64,000 nt of DNA. It comes from Staphylococcus piscifermentans (lineage in GTDB: Bacteria > Bacillota > Bacilli > Staphylococcales > Staphylococcaceae). The DNA lies in NCBI RefSeq assembly GCF_900186985.1, contig NZ_LT906447.1, positions 1,488,001-1,552,000 of the forward strand, in the 5' to 3' direction. Within the stretch, counting starts at the first letter, position 1. Each line of letters starts with the position of its first letter. Positions 29,456 to 40,655 of the stretch are shown piece after piece. The position numbers were made by a program, and so were the translations under genes. Under the pieces are notes generated by a model. It was not told the origin of the DNA. It was given only the letters and a program-made list of their open reading frames with translations, and did not search any database.

Positions 29456-29908
29456 ATGGAAAGAACTTTTCTAATGATTAAACCAGACGGCGTTCAACGC
29501 AAATTAGTCGGTGAAATCATCACTCGTTTAGAGAAAAAAGGATTAAAACTTGTTGGCGGGAAATTTATGACTGTTTCCAAAGAAAAAGCAGAAACACATT
29601 ACGGTGAACATGCTGATAAGCCATTCTACGAAGGGTTAGTATCATTTATTACTTCAGCACCTGTATTTGCTATGGTAGTAGAAGGAGAAAACGTTGTAGA
29701 AGTAACAAGAAATATGATTGGTAAAACAAATCCAACTGAAGCAGCCCCTGGCACAATCAGAGGCGATTTAGGTCTTACAGTAGGCCGTAACGTTATCCAC
29801 GGTTCAGATTCAGTTGAATCTGCTAAGAGAGAAATCAGCCTATGGTTCGAACCTAACGAGCTCAGTGTTTATACTGCAAACGACGAAGAATGGTTATACG
29901 AAAATTAA
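29456..29908 (+). CDS. ndk: Nucleoside diphosphate kinase
   Basis: Transfers the gamma-phosphate between nucleoside di- and triphosphates. The product is 150 aa, full length. It begins [17 protein letters not shown]. The phosphohistidine lies in the signature [23 protein letters not shown] precedes the ATG. It follows the hepS-menG-hepT operon and ends in a strong terminator. Confidence 0.97.
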   Translation: MERTFLMIKPDGVQRKLVGEIITRLEKKGLKLVGGKFMTVSKEKAETHYGEHADKPFYEGLVSFITSAPVFAMVVEGENVVEVTRNMIGKTNPTEAAPGTIRGDLGLTVGRNVIHGSDSVESAKREISLWFEPNELSVYTANDEEWLYEN

Positions 29909-29942
29909 TATAAAAGTATACATTTAAAAATTCATTTTATCC

Positions 29943-29988
29943 AAACAAACCAGATTGAAATTCGTAATTTCAATCTGGTTTGTTTTTT
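29943..29988 (+). terminator. Terminator after ndk
   Basis: Nearly perfect stem of about 18 bases (AAACAAACCAGATTGAAAT with its complement ending GGTTTGTTT), then TTTTTC. Confidence 0.9.
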
Positions 29989-30133
29989 CACTTTCTGTCA
30001 AAAAAGTTATCAAAACATTCTAAATTCTTTATCTTTTATTAAATCTATTGTTCTGCCTACTTTTTACCTATGATATGATAGAGGGTATACTTATAAATAG
30101 ATTACTCAAATAATGGAATGGAGTGAATGCGTA

Positions 30134-31300
30134 ATGAGATTTTTAACCTCGGGAGAATCCCATGGTCCTCAACTAACAGTAATTATCGAAGGTGTTCCGG
30201 CCAATTTAAAAATAACTGCAGAAGATATTAATAAAGAAATGTTCAAACGCCAAGGTGGTTACGGTCGCGGTCGCAGAATGAAAATTGAAAAAGATGCAGT
30301 AGAAATTGTTTCAGGAGTAAGAAACGGCTATACATTAGGCAGTCCTGTAACCATTATCGTAACAAATGACGATTTCACTCATTGGAGAAATATAATGGGC
30401 GTAGCACCTATTTCAGAAGAGGAACAAGAACAAATGAAACGTACTATTTCTAAACCTCGTCCAGGTCATGCAGATTTAGTCGGCGGTATTAAATATAATC
30501 ACCGAGATTTAAGAAATGTCCTTGAAAGATCATCCGCACGAGAAACTGCCGCTCGTGTAGCTGTCGGTGCAGTTTGTAAACTCTTGTTACAACAGCTAGG
30601 TATAAATGTACTGAGCCGTGTAGTTGAAATCGGCGGCATTAAAGACGATGCTGAATATGATTTAGATACAATAAAAAAATATGAAGACAATAATGATGTC
30701 AGAGTCATCAATGAAGATAAAGCTCAGGAAATCCGTAATAAAATCGATCAAGCTAAAAAAGACGGAGATTCTCTAGGTGGTGTGGTACAAGTTATTGTGG
30801 AAAATATGCCTGTCGGTGTGGGAAGCTATGTGCATTATGATCGTAAATTAGACGGTAGAATTGCTCAAGGCGTAGTCGGCATCAATGCCTTCAAAGGTGT
30901 CAGCTTTGGAGAAGGCTTCAAAGCTGCAGAGAAACCTGGCAGCCAAATTCAAGATCCTATCTTGTACAATGATGAAGAAGGTTATACGCGCGGTTCTAAT
31001 CATTTAGGCGGCTTAGAAGGCGGTATGAGCAATGGCATGCCTATCGTAGTGAATGGCGTGATGAAACCTATTCCTACTCTTTATAAACCATTAGCTTCTG
31101 TAGATATAGAAACTAAAGAACCTTTTAAAGCTACTATTGAACGTTCTGATAGTTGCGCTGTGCCTGCAGCAAGCATTGTATGCGAACATGCTGTAGCATT
31201 TGAAATCACTAAAACATTATTAGAAGAATTCCAATCTAATTACATGGAGCAATTAGAACAACAAGTAAATGAAAGACGTCTGCGCAATATTGAATTTTAA
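30134..31300 (+). CDS. aroC: Chorismate synthase
   Basis: Converts EPSP to chorismate with reduced FMN, the last shikimate-pathway step. The product is 388 aa. It begins [20 protein letters not shown], the first signature; [11 protein letters not shown] and [13 protein letters not shown] are further conserved blocks, as is [15 protein letters not shown]. The ATG at 30134 follows TGGAGTGA; the upstream start at 30113 adds seven residues absent from the family. First of three aro genes. Confidence 0.96.
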   Translation: MRFLTSGESHGPQLTVIIEGVPANLKITAEDINKEMFKRQGGYGRGRRMKIEKDAVEIVSGVRNGYTLGSPVTIIVTNDDFTHWRNIMGVAPISEEEQEQMKRTISKPRPGHADLVGGIKYNHRDLRNVLERSSARETAARVAVGAVCKLLLQQLGINVLSRVVEIGGIKDDAEYDLDTIKKYEDNNDVRVINEDKAQEIRNKIDQAKKDGDSLGGVVQVIVENMPVGVGSYVHYDRKLDGRIAQGVVGINAFKGVSFGEGFKAAEKPGSQIQDPILYNDEEGYTRGSNHLGGLEGGMSNGMPIVVNGVMKPIPTLYKPLASVDIETKEPFKATIERSDSCAVPAASIVCEHAVAFEITKTLLEEFQSNYMEQLEQQVNERRLRNIEF

Positions 31301-31318
31301 AAAAATAGGTGAATGCTT

Positions 31319-32395
31319 ATGCAATTAATGACAACTTATAAGGATAATAACTATCCGATAATAATCGATCACAATGCTATTTTCGAACTAAATCAACTGC
31401 TTTCTGCCTATCGTGATGTTGTTTTTATAGTGGATAAAAATGTTGAAAAAGCCGTACCAGAAAAAATACAACAAGCTTTAGCATCTACCCACTCTGAACA
31501 GTTCACGCATATCTTGAAAGTTGAAGGTAACGAAACGACTAAAACATTTCCAGTCTACCAACATATAATTGAACACATCTTAGACCAAGGAATTACCAGA
31601 AATACTTGTATTGTTGCTATAGGTGGCGGAGTAACAGGTGACTTTGCAGGATTTGTGGCTGCAACTTTACTTCGAGGCGTGGACTTTATTCAAGTACCGA
31701 CAACTATATTAGCACACGATTCAAGTGTGGGAGGTAAAGTAGGGATTAATACTCCTCAAGGTAAAAACTTAGTCGGTGTATTCTACCGTCCTAAAGCTGT
31801 TCTATATGATTTGGATTTCTTAGAAACTTTGCCTTATACTGAAATATCTAGTGGTTACGCTGAAGTGTACAAACATGCACTACTTAATGGAGAGCAAGAT
31901 CAAAGAGCCATTGAAGCAACCTTTCCAAATAAAGCGGCGCTTTCCTCTTTACAAGATATGGATGCATTCCTGCTTAAAGGTATTCAAACTAAATTAGATA
32001 TCGTGGTACAAGACGAACGCGAAAAAGGGATGCGTAAATTTCTGAATTTAGGACATACCTTCGGCCATGCAATAGAGTATGATCAAAAGATACCTCATGG
32101 TCATGCGGTAATGATTGGTATCTTATATCAATTTGTTGTCGCAAATGAAGTATTGGCTACAGATTTTGATATTCAACACTATATTAATTATTTCGAAGCA
32201 CTTGATTATCCCTTTAATACAGTTTTAAATAGTAATTTTGACGCTATCATTAAATTAATGTCGAAAGATAAGAAAAACGATGCAACTGGTATTCAAATGG
32301 TATTATTAAAAGAAATTGGTCAACCTGAAGTGACACACGTAGAGGAAGATATTATCGAGAAAGCTTTTTATACCTTACAAAATTACCTAAAGTGA
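31319..32395 (+). CDS. aroB: 3-dehydroquinate synthase
   Basis: Cyclises DAHP to 3-dehydroquinate, the second shikimate-pathway step, using NAD and zinc. The product is 358 aa. Conserved blocks are GGGVTGDFAGFVAATLLRG, VPTTILAHDSSVGGK and the zinc-binding NLGHTFGHAIE with a later His in PHGHAV. I chose the ATG at 31319 by spacing from AGGTGA and by homology (MQLMTTYKDNNYPI). It lies 18 bases after aroC. Confidence 0.95.
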   Translation: MQLMTTYKDNNYPIIIDHNAIFELNQLLSAYRDVVFIVDKNVEKAVPEKIQQALASTHSEQFTHILKVEGNETTKTFPVYQHIIEHILDQGITRNTCIVAIGGGVTGDFAGFVAATLLRGVDFIQVPTTILAHDSSVGGKVGINTPQGKNLVGVFYRPKAVLYDLDFLETLPYTEISSGYAEVYKHALLNGEQDQRAIEATFPNKAALSSLQDMDAFLLKGIQTKLDIVVQDEREKGMRKFLNLGHTFGHAIEYDQKIPHGHAVMIGILYQFVVANEVLATDFDIQHYINYFEALDYPFNTVLNSNFDAIIKLMSKDKKNDATGIQMVLLKEIGQPEVTHVEEDIIEKAFYTLQNYLK

Positions 32396-32404
32396 GTGAA
32401 ATGA

Positions 32405-33703
32405 ATGACTAAAACCGAAACAATAAACTTAACAGGGCCCTTGAAAGGGGAATTCGAAGTTCCTGGAGATAAATCAATGACACACCGTGCAATCATGTTA
32501 AGTTCCTTAGCAGAGGGGCAATCTGTCATTGAAAAACCGCTTCTTGCCGAAGATTGTTTGAGAACTATGAAAATCTTTGAATTATTAGGTGTAGATTTCG
32601 ATATTCAAAACAACCGAGTAGTCGTCACTTCTCCTGGATATCAAAAATTCCAAACACCACATCAAGCACTGTATACTGGTAATTCCGGAACGACTACGAG
32701 AATTATGGCCGGCTTATTAAGCGGCTTGGGAATACCGTCTGTACTTTCAGGGGATGAATCCATTGGCAAACGCCCTATGAATCGTGTTATTCAGCCGTTA
32801 ACAGAAATGGGAGCTGCAATAGAAGGAATAGATAACAATTATACACCGCTCGTTATCAGTAAAGCTGCATTGCACGGCATCGATTATAAAATGCCTGTAG
32901 CCAGCGCACAAGTAAAGAGCGCCATCTTATTCGCCAGTCTTTTTTCATCAACTCAATCTAGCATTACAGAGATAGGAATCACGCGAAACCATACAGAAAC
33001 CATGTTTGAGCATTACCACATTCCGTTAAAAGTGGACGGCATGCATATTGAAACGGTTCCAAACGCTATTACCTCCATTCAAGCTGAAGATTTTACTGTT
33101 CCTGGTGATATTTCATCGGCTGCATTCTTTATTGTAGCTGCATTGATAACACCAGGCAGTGATATTACAATTCATAATGTAGGCATGAATTCGACACGCT
33201 CGGGTATTATTGATATTGTAAAAGAAATGAAAGGTAACATTGAAATTATTAATGAAACGCAAACTGCAGAACCTACCGCTTCAATTCGGATTCAATATAC
33301 ACCAGATTTACAACCCGCAAAGCTATCTGGCGAACTGATTACACGTGCAATTGATGAAATTCCTGTTGTGGCACTTTTATGCACCCAAGCAAACGGTTCT
33401 AGCATCATTAAAGATGCTGAAGAATTGAAATACAAAGAGACGAACCGTATAGAAACGACGTCAGATGAATTAGGCTTGCTCGGTTTTGAAGTACATCCAA
33501 CCAATGACGGGTTTATTATTCATCCGTCTCAATTTGAGCATGCGGCTGAAGTCAGCTCTTATACGGATCATCGGATAGGAATGACACTCGCGATTGCGTC
33601 TTTATTAAGTGAAGAAGCTCTGAGTATTAAAAATTTCAATTCAGTCAATACTTCGTTCCCTGAATTCTTACCTCTACTAAAATCGATTTCTCAGAAAGGA
33701 TAA
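32405..33703 (+). CDS. aroA: 3-phosphoshikimate 1-carboxyvinyltransferase (EPSP synthase, class II-like)
   Basis: Joins shikimate-3-phosphate and phosphoenolpyruvate. The product is 432 aa with the inside-out alpha/beta fold typical of the family. Visible motifs are [27 protein letters not shown] and NSTRSG. This set (RxHxE, GDK, SAQxK, NxTR) is the published mark of class II, glyphosate-tolerant EPSP synthases. The ribosome site (AGTGAGTGA) is weak, suggesting coupling to aroB, whose stop is 9 bases upstream. Confidence 0.95.
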   Translation: MTKTETINLTGPLKGEFEVPGDKSMTHRAIMLSSLAEGQSVIEKPLLAEDCLRTMKIFELLGVDFDIQNNRVVVTSPGYQKFQTPHQALYTGNSGTTTRIMAGLLSGLGIPSVLSGDESIGKRPMNRVIQPLTEMGAAIEGIDNNYTPLVISKAALHGIDYKMPVASAQVKSAILFASLFSSTQSSITEIGITRNHTETMFEHYHIPLKVDGMHIETVPNAITSIQAEDFTVPGDISSAAFFIVAALITPGSDITIHNVGMNSTRSGIIDIVKEMKGNIEIINETQTAEPTASIRIQYTPDLQPAKLSGELITRAIDEIPVVALLCTQANGSSIIKDAEELKYKETNRIETTSDELGLLGFEVHPTNDGFIIHPSQFEHAAEVSSYTDHRIGMTLAIASLLSEEALSIKNFNSVNTSFPEFLPLLKSISQKG

Positions 33704-33707
33704 TATG

Positions 33708-34955
33708 ATGGAAGACACAAATAAATTAATCGATGATATTCATCTTCAAAAAATAGATAATCTGGATAGTCGAGTAGAACAAGCGATTACTACAGCAGAT
33801 GATGATACTTTATTCTTACTTGGAGAAACGCTGTATAATTATGGTTTAACCCCACAAGGATTGGAAGTGTTCCGCGCGCTTTATAATAAATTCCCTGACG
33901 AAACAGAATTGTTAAGTTATTTTATTGAGGGATTAATAGCAGAAGATAAAACAGATGAAGCTTTAGAACATTTGAGTCAAGCCGAATTAACTACTGAAAG
34001 ATTAATGTTAGAAGCAGATTTATATCAACAAATTAATATGCTGGAAGTAGCGATTGATAAAATCGAAGAAGCAATTGAACTCGAGCCTAACGATCCTGTC
34101 TTGCATTTTGCATTAGCAGAACTCATGTATTTTGATGGACAGTATTTGCGTGCATCAGCTGAATATGAAACAGTTCTCGAAACGGGAGAGTATATGGTCA
34201 ACGGCGTAAACTTGTACGCTCGATTAGCTGATAGTGCGCTGCAAAGCGGCAACTATGATGACGCTGTTAAACTTTACGATGAAATTTCAGAACAGGATAT
34301 GTCCTCTGAAGATTATATGAAGAAAGCGCTTGCTTATGAAAAAAATGATTTATTGCAAGAAGCAGTTAAAATTATGGCTACCTTAATGGATAAAGATCCT
34401 GATTTTATGCAAGGTTACTTCTACATTCAACAACTTTACTTGCAGCAAAAAGATTATAAATCTGCAATCGAAGTAGGTAACGAAGGCTTGCGTCTTAATC
34501 AGTTCTATAAAGAATTAATGCTTTCTACAGGTAAAATCGAAATAGATCACGGCAACCAAGAAGATGGGATTGAGCATTTACTTAAAGCACTGGAACTTGA
34601 TAGTTCTTATCAAGAGCCTTTAATAGAATTAAGTAGTCTATATCGGACTCAAGAAAATAATGAAGGCATTATTTCGTTGATGCAATTTGCTGACGAGGAC
34701 GATTTAGACCCGAGATTCATGTGGAATTTAGCCTATGCCTTAGGAGCAGAAGAAAGAGACAAAGAAGCACAGCATTTCTTTGATATGGCTAAACCTACTT
34801 ATGAAAATAATCCGGATTTCCTTGGCGATTATTATTTCTTCCTTATCGAAACTGGTCAAATCGAACAAGCTAAAGTATTGTTGCCTCAATTATTAGAATT
34901 AGATCCAAATAATGATGAATGGCAACAAGAAGCAGAACGTCTCCAATTATATTAA
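33708..34955 (+). CDS. Tetratricopeptide-repeat protein (YpiA-like)
   Basis: Cytosolic helical repeat protein of 415 aa built of about ten TPR units; clear examples are AIDKIEEAIELEPNDPVLHF and AIEVGNEGLRLNQFYKELML. No catalytic motif is seen. It is strongly acidic. The partner is unknown, but the gene directly follows aroA in Bacillales, so it may be an assembly or regulatory scaffold. Two ATGs (33705, 33708) are possible; the second is better spaced from GAAAGGA. Confidence 0.8.
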   Translation: MEDTNKLIDDIHLQKIDNLDSRVEQAITTADDDTLFLLGETLYNYGLTPQGLEVFRALYNKFPDETELLSYFIEGLIAEDKTDEALEHLSQAELTTERLMLEADLYQQINMLEVAIDKIEEAIELEPNDPVLHFALAELMYFDGQYLRASAEYETVLETGEYMVNGVNLYARLADSALQSGNYDDAVKLYDEISEQDMSSEDYMKKALAYEKNDLLQEAVKIMATLMDKDPDFMQGYFYIQQLYLQQKDYKSAIEVGNEGLRLNQFYKELMLSTGKIEIDHGNQEDGIEHLLKALELDSSYQEPLIELSSLYRTQENNEGIISLMQFADEDDLDPRFMWNLAYALGAEERDKEAQHFFDMAKPTYENNPDFLGDYYFFLIETGQIEQAKVLLPQLLELDPNNDEWQQEAERLQLY

Positions 34956-34973
34956 GATGTTGGTGAATAAAAA

Positions 34974-35531
34974 ATGATTGATAACGAAGCGCTTAGTTTA
35001 AAGAAAAGGAATTTCATTGAATACTTGTTATTTCAATATAAATTCAAGTCTAGAATCAGTGTATGGCTGCTCAATCTCATAAAATCCGATTTCAGACGAT
35101 TAGATAATATTTATTTTGTTGACCAACCTATACCTAATCACCATACGCTTGAACTTTCTGTTTCAGAAACAGAAGCAACAGCAATACAATACTATGACAA
35201 TCAAGTAGACTACAGAAATACGAATGAGATATTCAGACATATTGCTTATCAGTTTCCAAAGTTTGATATTAAAATCAATTTACCGCAAAGAGATGCTAGA
35301 ATGGATGAAATACTCTTATCTCAGTTGCTGATATCTCCTGACTACTCTTTGCACTTACATGATTTATATGCAGTAACTATGACACCGCAAGCTGAAATAT
35401 CCTTGATTAATCGCTTGCAAAATACCATCGATATCAGCTTGCAAATTCATGATTCCGAATACTTCTACAGATTGTCGCATTTGCTAAATACTTTAAAATC
35501 AAAATCTATCAACTTTCCAACAAAGGATTAA
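34974..35531 (+). CDS. ypiB: YpiB family protein (UPF0302)
   Basis: Protein of 185 aa with the conserved N-terminal block FIEYLLFQYKFKSRISVWLL and the middle block FVDQPIPNHHTLELSV. No known enzymatic motif or membrane segment. The function is unknown. The homologue follows the aroA-TPR pair in other Bacillales, and the gap to the TPR gene is 18 bases, indicating one operon. Confidence 0.8.
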   Translation: MIDNEALSLKKRNFIEYLLFQYKFKSRISVWLLNLIKSDFRRLDNIYFVDQPIPNHHTLELSVSETEATAIQYYDNQVDYRNTNEIFRHIAYQFPKFDIKINLPQRDARMDEILLSQLLISPDYSLHLHDLYAVTMTPQAEISLINRLQNTIDISLQIHDSEYFYRLSHLLNTLKSKSINFPTKD

Positions 35532-35535
35532 AATT

Positions 35536-36150
35536 ATGACCTTAATGAATTGGTGGAGATGGGCGTTATATTCTCGTCCGTTTCTTTTATTTGCTTTAAT
35601 TTGCAATATTCTAGGAACAATCTACGGTTACATTTGGTACGGAAGCCAATTAAAGACTGCACCGTGGTATTTTCAAATATTTATACCTGATAGCCCCACA
35701 GCATCACTATTTTTATGTATTGTCTTAGTTCTTTTCTTATTCGGAAAAAATAGTTCCGTAATAGAAGCGCTCGCCTTTACTACATTAATCAAGTACGGTG
35801 TTTGGGCTGTCATTATGAACCTCATTTTATTCTATCAATATAACGAGGTTTCGATTAACGGTTTGATGCTCTTGGTTTCTCATGGCATTATGGCGATGGA
35901 AGCGATTATTTTCTATCCAAGATTTAAGATTACTTTGCTCGGAGGACTCGTAGCGGTGATATGGATTTTCCATAATGATTTAATAGATTATGTCTTTATG
36001 CAATTTCCATTTTATCCATTCATAGATGCGCATCTAGAAATAGTAGCGTATATTGCTTTTATTTTAAGTAGTATTAGTATAATATTATACTTCTGCTTAA
36101 GAAAATGGATACAGCACAAATTGTTTGACCAACCTTTACGTTCTCAGTAA
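35536..36150 (+). CDS. DUF1405 membrane protein (YpjA-like)
   Basis: Integral membrane protein of 204 aa with about six hydrophobic segments, starting with RPFLLFALICNILGTIYGYI near residue 14. The family signature around WYGSQLKTAPWYFQIFIPDS is clear. The function is unknown. It starts four bases after ypiB, with the AAAGGA site overlapping the end of ypiB. Confidence 0.8.
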   Translation: MTLMNWWRWALYSRPFLLFALICNILGTIYGYIWYGSQLKTAPWYFQIFIPDSPTASLFLCIVLVLFLFGKNSSVIEALAFTTLIKYGVWAVIMNLILFYQYNEVSINGLMLLVSHGIMAMEAIIFYPRFKITLLGGLVAVIWIFHNDLIDYVFMQFPFYPFIDAHLEIVAYIAFILSSISIILYFCLRKWIQHKLFDQPLRSQ

Positions 36151-36176
36151 AATAATGTTATAAAGGAGTGAGAATT

Positions 36177-36881
36177 TTGTCTTTCATTAGTCTTATTATT
36201 TATTTTGTTATATTAATGATTTTACCGATGTGGGCACAACACAAAGTTAAATCAACTTATGAAAAGTATTCACAAGTTCGTTCTACAAGCGGCAAAACTG
36301 GACGAGAAGTGGCTGAAGAAATTTTGAGCGCCAATGGTATAAATGATGTAGATGTTTTAGAAGGCGAAGGTTTCTTATCAGACCATTATGACCCATCTAA
36401 AAAAGTAATTCGTTTATCTCCTGCGAACTACAGTCGTCCATCTGTTGCTGGTACTGCTGTAGCAGCACACGAAGTGGGACATGCTATTCAGCATCAGCAA
36501 GGATATTTCTTCTTGCGTTTCAGAAATGCTTTGTTCCCATTAGCAAACATCGGAAGTAATTTATCATATCTCTTGATTATGGCAGGTATCATTTTAACAA
36601 CTATGCAAATGGCAAAAGGAATTGGTACTACAGCCTTATGGATTGGTATTTTCCTAATGGCATTCGCAGTACTGTTTTCAATTATTACCTTGCCTGTAGA
36701 ATTCGATGCAAGTAAACGTGCAATGAGAAATATTCAAGAATTGCATATCGTTAATGACAAAGAATACAAACATGCGCGTAAAGTGCTAACAGCCGCTGCA
36801 ATGACATATGTTGCTTCAACTGCTGTTGCTGTAGCTGAACTCTTAAGATTTATCTTAATCGCGCGTTCAAGTGATAATTAA
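36177..36881 (+). CDS. Zinc-dependent membrane metallopeptidase (YugP-like)
   Basis: Membrane protein of 234 aa with an N-terminal hydrophobic helix and the zinc protease motif HEVGH (H98, E99, H102), followed by IQHQQGYFFLRFRNAL. Further transmembrane helices lie at about 120-180 and near the C-terminus. The substrate is unknown. The TTG at 36177 is eight bases after AAAGGAG; the GTG at 36168 overlaps that site. It ends the aroC-to-YugP gene block at a terminator. Confidence 0.85.
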   Translation: MSFISLIIYFVILMILPMWAQHKVKSTYEKYSQVRSTSGKTGREVAEEILSANGINDVDVLEGEGFLSDHYDPSKKVIRLSPANYSRPSVAGTAVAAHEVGHAIQHQQGYFFLRFRNALFPLANIGSNLSYLLIMAGIILTTMQMAKGIGTTALWIGIFLMAFAVLFSIITLPVEFDASKRAMRNIQELHIVNDKEYKHARKVLTAAAMTYVASTAVAVAELLRFILIARSSDN

Positions 36882-36901
36882 AACTCAATACTCATATTCA
36901 A

Positions 36902-36933
36902 GCCTTGTCAGTAAAATGACAGGGCTTTTTATC
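36902..36933 (+). terminator. Terminator after the YugP-like gene
   Basis: AGCCTTGTCA pairs with TGACAGGGCT (one G-U pair), followed by TTTTAT. Confidence 0.85.
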
Positions 36934-37011
36934 TGCTTAAAATCCGCTAAAAATGCATATCTAAAAAATATGAGATATACTATAAATATTAGAAAAAGGA
37001 GATGATTGAGA

Positions 37012-37329
37012 ATGAAATCAATGGAAGAAATGCAAAAAGAAGTTGATCAGTACATAGGTCAATTTAAAGCTGGTTACTTCTCACCACTTGCTAACTTAGC
37101 TCGCTTGACTGAAGAAGTAGGCGAGTTGGCTCGAGAAATCAATCATGTCTACGGAGAAAAGAAAAAGAAAGATACAGAAGAAGAAAATACAATTAAAGCT
37201 GAATTAGGCGATAATTTATTTGTATTATTATGCATTGCCAACTCTCTGGATATTGATATGACAGAAAGCTTTAATGAAACAATGGAAAAGTTTAATACGC
37301 GAGATAAAAATCGCTTTGAACGTAAGTAA
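37012..37329 (+). CDS. MazG-like nucleotide pyrophosphohydrolase (YpjD-like)
   Basis: All-alpha NTP pyrophosphatase of 105 aa. The metal-binding pattern ExxE...ExxD is visible as EEVGELAREIN and AELGDNLFVLLC. Such proteins remove aberrant or excess nucleotides; the substrate here is unknown. The ATG at 37012 follows AAAAAGGAG. It is first in the block that continues with bshA, cca, birA and dinG. Confidence 0.85.
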   Translation: MKSMEEMQKEVDQYIGQFKAGYFSPLANLARLTEEVGELAREINHVYGEKKKKDTEEENTIKAELGDNLFVLLCIANSLDIDMTESFNETMEKFNTRDKNRFERK

Positions 37330-37355
37330 AGGTATATAAAGGAGAGTCACGAGAT

Positions 37356-38477
37356 ATGAAAATAGGAATCACATGTTATCCATCTATGGGAGGTTCGGGC
37401 ATTATTGCTACTGAACTTGGGATAATACTTGCAGAACGAGGCCACGATGTGCACTTTATCACTTCAAATCTGCCATTTCGTATACGAAAGCCGCTTCCAA
37501 ATATCACTTTCCACCAAGTTGAAGTCAACCAATATGCAGTATTTCAATATCCACCTTATGATATTAGTCTCAGTACTAAAATCGCATCTGTTATCAAAGA
37601 ATATGACTTAGATATCTTGCATATGCACTACGCGGTGCCTCATGCAATTTGCGGTATATTAGGACGTCAAATGTCCGGTAAAGATGTCAAGATCATGACT
37701 ACACTACATGGTACAGACATCACAGTACTCGGCTATGATCATTCATTAAAAGATGCAATCAAATTCGGAATTGAAAATAGTGATGTAGTGACAAGTGTCA
37801 GTCAATCTCTAGCAAAACAAACGCAAGATATTATAGGAACTAAAAAGGAAATCATACCTATCTATAACTTTGTACGTGAAATTGATTTTCCTACACAACG
37901 AAATGAGAAATTAAAGGAAATGTACGGAATTGCTTCAGATGAAAAAGTATTGATTCATGTTTCTAACTTCAGACAAGTTAAACGTATCGATACTATTTTA
38001 GAAACTTTTAAAAAGGTACATGATAAAATTCCTTCTAAATTGCTTCTCTTAGGAGATGGTCCGGAATTAATGGAAATGAAACGTCTGGCACGCGACTTAG
38101 GTATTTTAGATGATGTACTATTTTTAGGAAAGCAAGAGTTTGTTAACCAATTTTATCAAATGTCCGATTTAGTTCTACTGCTTAGTGAAAAAGAAAGCTT
38201 TGGTCTGACACTTCTTGAAGCAATGAAAACAGGGGTAATCCCTATAGGCTCAACAGCAGGCGGTATTAAAGAAGTAATCAAACATGAGGAAACTGGATTT
38301 GTAGTCGATATCGGCGACAGCGAACGTGCAAGCCAGTATGCGATTCAGTTATTAACAGACGAAGAGCTCTATGCAGAAATGCGTAAAAATATGTTAGCCG
38401 ATATTGCAGAACGATTTAATTCAGACTTTATTGCTGATCAATATGAATATTACTATAAACAAATGTTAGAGGAATAA
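37356..38477 (+). CDS. bshA: N-acetyl-alpha-D-glucosaminyl L-malate synthase
   Basis: First step of bacillithiol synthesis: transfer of GlcNAc from UDP-GlcNAc to L-malate. GT4-family glycosyltransferase of 373 aa. The N-terminal loop is [19 protein letters not shown] and the C-terminal nucleotide-sugar motif is [11 protein letters not shown]. The position between a MazG-like gene and cca matches bshA in Bacillales. GGAGAG precedes the ATG; the stop overlaps or abuts cca. Confidence 0.94.
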   Translation: MKIGITCYPSMGGSGIIATELGIILAERGHDVHFITSNLPFRIRKPLPNITFHQVEVNQYAVFQYPPYDISLSTKIASVIKEYDLDILHMHYAVPHAICGILGRQMSGKDVKIMTTLHGTDITVLGYDHSLKDAIKFGIENSDVVTSVSQSLAKQTQDIIGTKKEIIPIYNFVREIDFPTQRNEKLKEMYGIASDEKVLIHVSNFRQVKRIDTILETFKKVHDKIPSKLLLLGDGPELMEMKRLARDLGILDDVLFLGKQEFVNQFYQMSDLVLLLSEKESFGLTLLEAMKTGVIPIGSTAGGIKEVIKHEETGFVVDIGDSERASQYAIQLLTDEELYAEMRKNMLADIAERFNSDFIADQYEYYYKQMLEE

Positions 38478-38479
38478 TG

Positions 38480-39682
38480 ATGAATAAAGATTTATTTTTA
38501 CAATCCGCTCCAATCTTACAACAAATTCAAGAAAGCGGTTATGAAGCATACTATGTAGGCGGCTCTGTACGTGATTATTTAATGGGCCGTCCTATTCATG
38601 ATATTGATATTACAACGAGTGCTGCTCCTGAAGAGATAGAAGCTATATTCGACCATACTATTCCGATTGGTAAAGAACACGGCACTATCAATGTGGTATA
38701 CAACCATGAGAATTATGAAGTGACCACTTTCAGAGCTGAGGGGGAATACAAAGATCATCGCCGACCTAGCGAAGTACGCTTTGTGAGAGATTTGTACCAA
38801 GATGTTGAACGCCGTGATTTTACTATCAATGCCATTGCAATGGACGAACATTTTGAAATTAAAGATTTCTTTAATGGCTATAACGATATTAAAAATAAAG
38901 TAATCAAAACAGTGGGCAACGCTGAAGAACGTTTTGATGAGGATGCTTTACGTATTTTACGTGGTTTGCGTTTTAAATCTCAATTGCAATTTCAAATCGA
39001 TCCTGCTACTTATCAAGCAATGGCAGATAAAATGGAGGATACAGCATTTTTATCCATCGAACGCATTATTGTTGAGCTGCGTAAATTATTAGAAGGCGTT
39101 GATGCACCACTTGTTTACCCTTTGCTCAATCAACTAGAATTTTTCAAATTTGTTCCTTTTTTCAAAGCATTTAACACAGCAGCAATTAAAGTGAAGGAGC
39201 CTATCAAATTTGAATTACTTATCGCATTACTGCTTTTTAAAGAACCAAGTGAGGTTGCTTTGTCACAATTAAAGATAAGTAATGACAGTAAAAAAGCAAT
39301 CCATCAATTTATTAATATCTTTGAAGCGTTGCCAAACATTAAAACAAAAAAAGAATTACGCGTTTTCGTTTATGATTATGGTATCTCTGTACTATCTTAT
39401 ATACTAGATATGAGCAATACTTTAAGCGCTAATGGATTAGAATTAAGTCATCCCTTAATCTTTAACCACGAAACCTTAAAGGAAATAGATCAAAATTTAA
39501 TTATCCATCAACGTAGTGATATGATGGTTAATGGTAAAGATATATTAGAGGCTTTAGACTTAAAGGGCGGTCCTTGGTTGAAAGAAGTACTTAGAAAAAT
39601 AGAATGCGCAATTATTAACCAAGAGGTGCCTAACAAAAAAAGTGAAATTGTAAATTGGGTGAAAACACATGTCGAAATATAG
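38480..39682 (+). CDS. cca: CCA tRNA nucleotidyltransferase
   Basis: Adds or repairs the 3' CCA end of tRNAs. Class II enzyme of 400 aa. The catalytic head carries [20 protein letters not shown] (GxVRD and the DxD metal motif). The nucleotide-recognition segment is [11 protein letters not shown] and [12 protein letters not shown]. The second of two ATGs fits homology and spacing from GAGG; the first overlaps the bshA stop. It overlaps birA by 14 bases. Confidence 0.95.
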   Translation: MNKDLFLQSAPILQQIQESGYEAYYVGGSVRDYLMGRPIHDIDITTSAAPEEIEAIFDHTIPIGKEHGTINVVYNHENYEVTTFRAEGEYKDHRRPSEVRFVRDLYQDVERRDFTINAIAMDEHFEIKDFFNGYNDIKNKVIKTVGNAEERFDEDALRILRGLRFKSQLQFQIDPATYQAMADKMEDTAFLSIERIIVELRKLLEGVDAPLVYPLLNQLEFFKFVPFFKAFNTAAIKVKEPIKFELLIALLLFKEPSEVALSQLKISNDSKKAIHQFINIFEALPNIKTKKELRVFVYDYGISVLSYILDMSNTLSANGLELSHPLIFNHETLKEIDQNLIIHQRSDMMVNGKDILEALDLKGGPWLKEVLRKIECAIINQEVPNKKSEIVNWVKTHVEI

Positions 39683-40640
39683 TCAAGATGTCGTACAAAT
39701 ATTACATGAAAATCAACCAGAATATGTTTCTGGACAATATATTGCGGAACAATTAAATATCTCCCGCACTTCAGTTAAGAAAATTATTGATCAATTAAAA
39801 GCTGAAGGCTGTGAAATTAATTCAGTAAACCATAAAGGACATCAACTTCAGCAACTCGCTGATACTTGGTATCCAGGCATTGTAGAAAAAATTACTGCAG
39901 AACAAGGTTTCTTTCAAGAAACTTTTGTTTATCCTACTATCGACTCAACACAACTGGCTGCCAAGCAAAAATTGGTAGGCAACCATGATGCCATTCTAGT
40001 ATTAAGTAATGAACAAACAAAAGGACGAGGTCGCTTTAACAGACCATGGGACTCTGCTAAAGGCAAAGGGTTATGGATGAGTGCAGTATTTCGTCCCAAT
40101 GTGCCGTTTTCGATGATTACGACTTTCAACTTATTTATGGCACTGGCAATCAGAGAAACGATACAAGCTTTTTCTATAGATGATGTCGCTGTAAAATGGC
40201 CAAATGATATCTATATCGGCCCTAAAAAAGTATGTGGCTTTCTAACTGAAATGTCAGCGAACAGTGATGGTATTGAAGCCGTCATTTGTGGAATAGGTAT
40301 TAACATGAATCAAGAAGCAAGTGATTTTCCGCAAGAAATAGCTCACCGTGCAACAAGTATTTATAACCACGCAGATGAAAAGATAGACCGTTACGCATTT
40401 TTAACTTTATTATTAGAAAATATGAAAACACGCTATATTCAATTCTTAACCGTACCGTTCGAATCTATTCGTGAAGAATATGTGAAACATTCAAATATCT
40501 GGAATAGAAAATTGAAGTTTACGGAGAATGATAAACAATTCTCAGGTAAAGCTATCAGTATTGATAAAGACGGTTTTTTACTTGTAGAAGATGAACAAGG
40601 CGAAAAACATCGCTTAATGAGTGCAGATATAGATTTATAG
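39669..40640 (+). CDS. birA: Biotin protein ligase / biotin operon repressor
   Basis: Attaches biotin to acetyl-CoA carboxylase and pyruvate carboxylase and, through its DNA-binding domain, represses biotin genes. The product is 323 aa. The N-terminal winged helix is at about 5-60 ([20 protein letters not shown]). The catalytic domain has the biotinyl-AMP loop GRGRFNRPW and KWPNDIYI, with the C-terminal SH3-like part last. It overlaps cca, so translation is probably coupled. Confidence 0.95.
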   Translation: MSKYSQDVVQILHENQPEYVSGQYIAEQLNISRTSVKKIIDQLKAEGCEINSVNHKGHQLQQLADTWYPGIVEKITAEQGFFQETFVYPTIDSTQLAAKQKLVGNHDAILVLSNEQTKGRGRFNRPWDSAKGKGLWMSAVFRPNVPFSMITTFNLFMALAIRETIQAFSIDDVAVKWPNDIYIGPKKVCGFLTEMSANSDGIEAVICGIGINMNQEASDFPQEIAHRATSIYNHADEKIDRYAFLTLLLENMKTRYIQFLTVPFESIREEYVKHSNIWNRKLKFTENDKQFSGKAISIDKDGFLLVEDEQGEKHRLMSADIDL

Positions 40641-40655
40641 AAAGGAGGCGATAAT

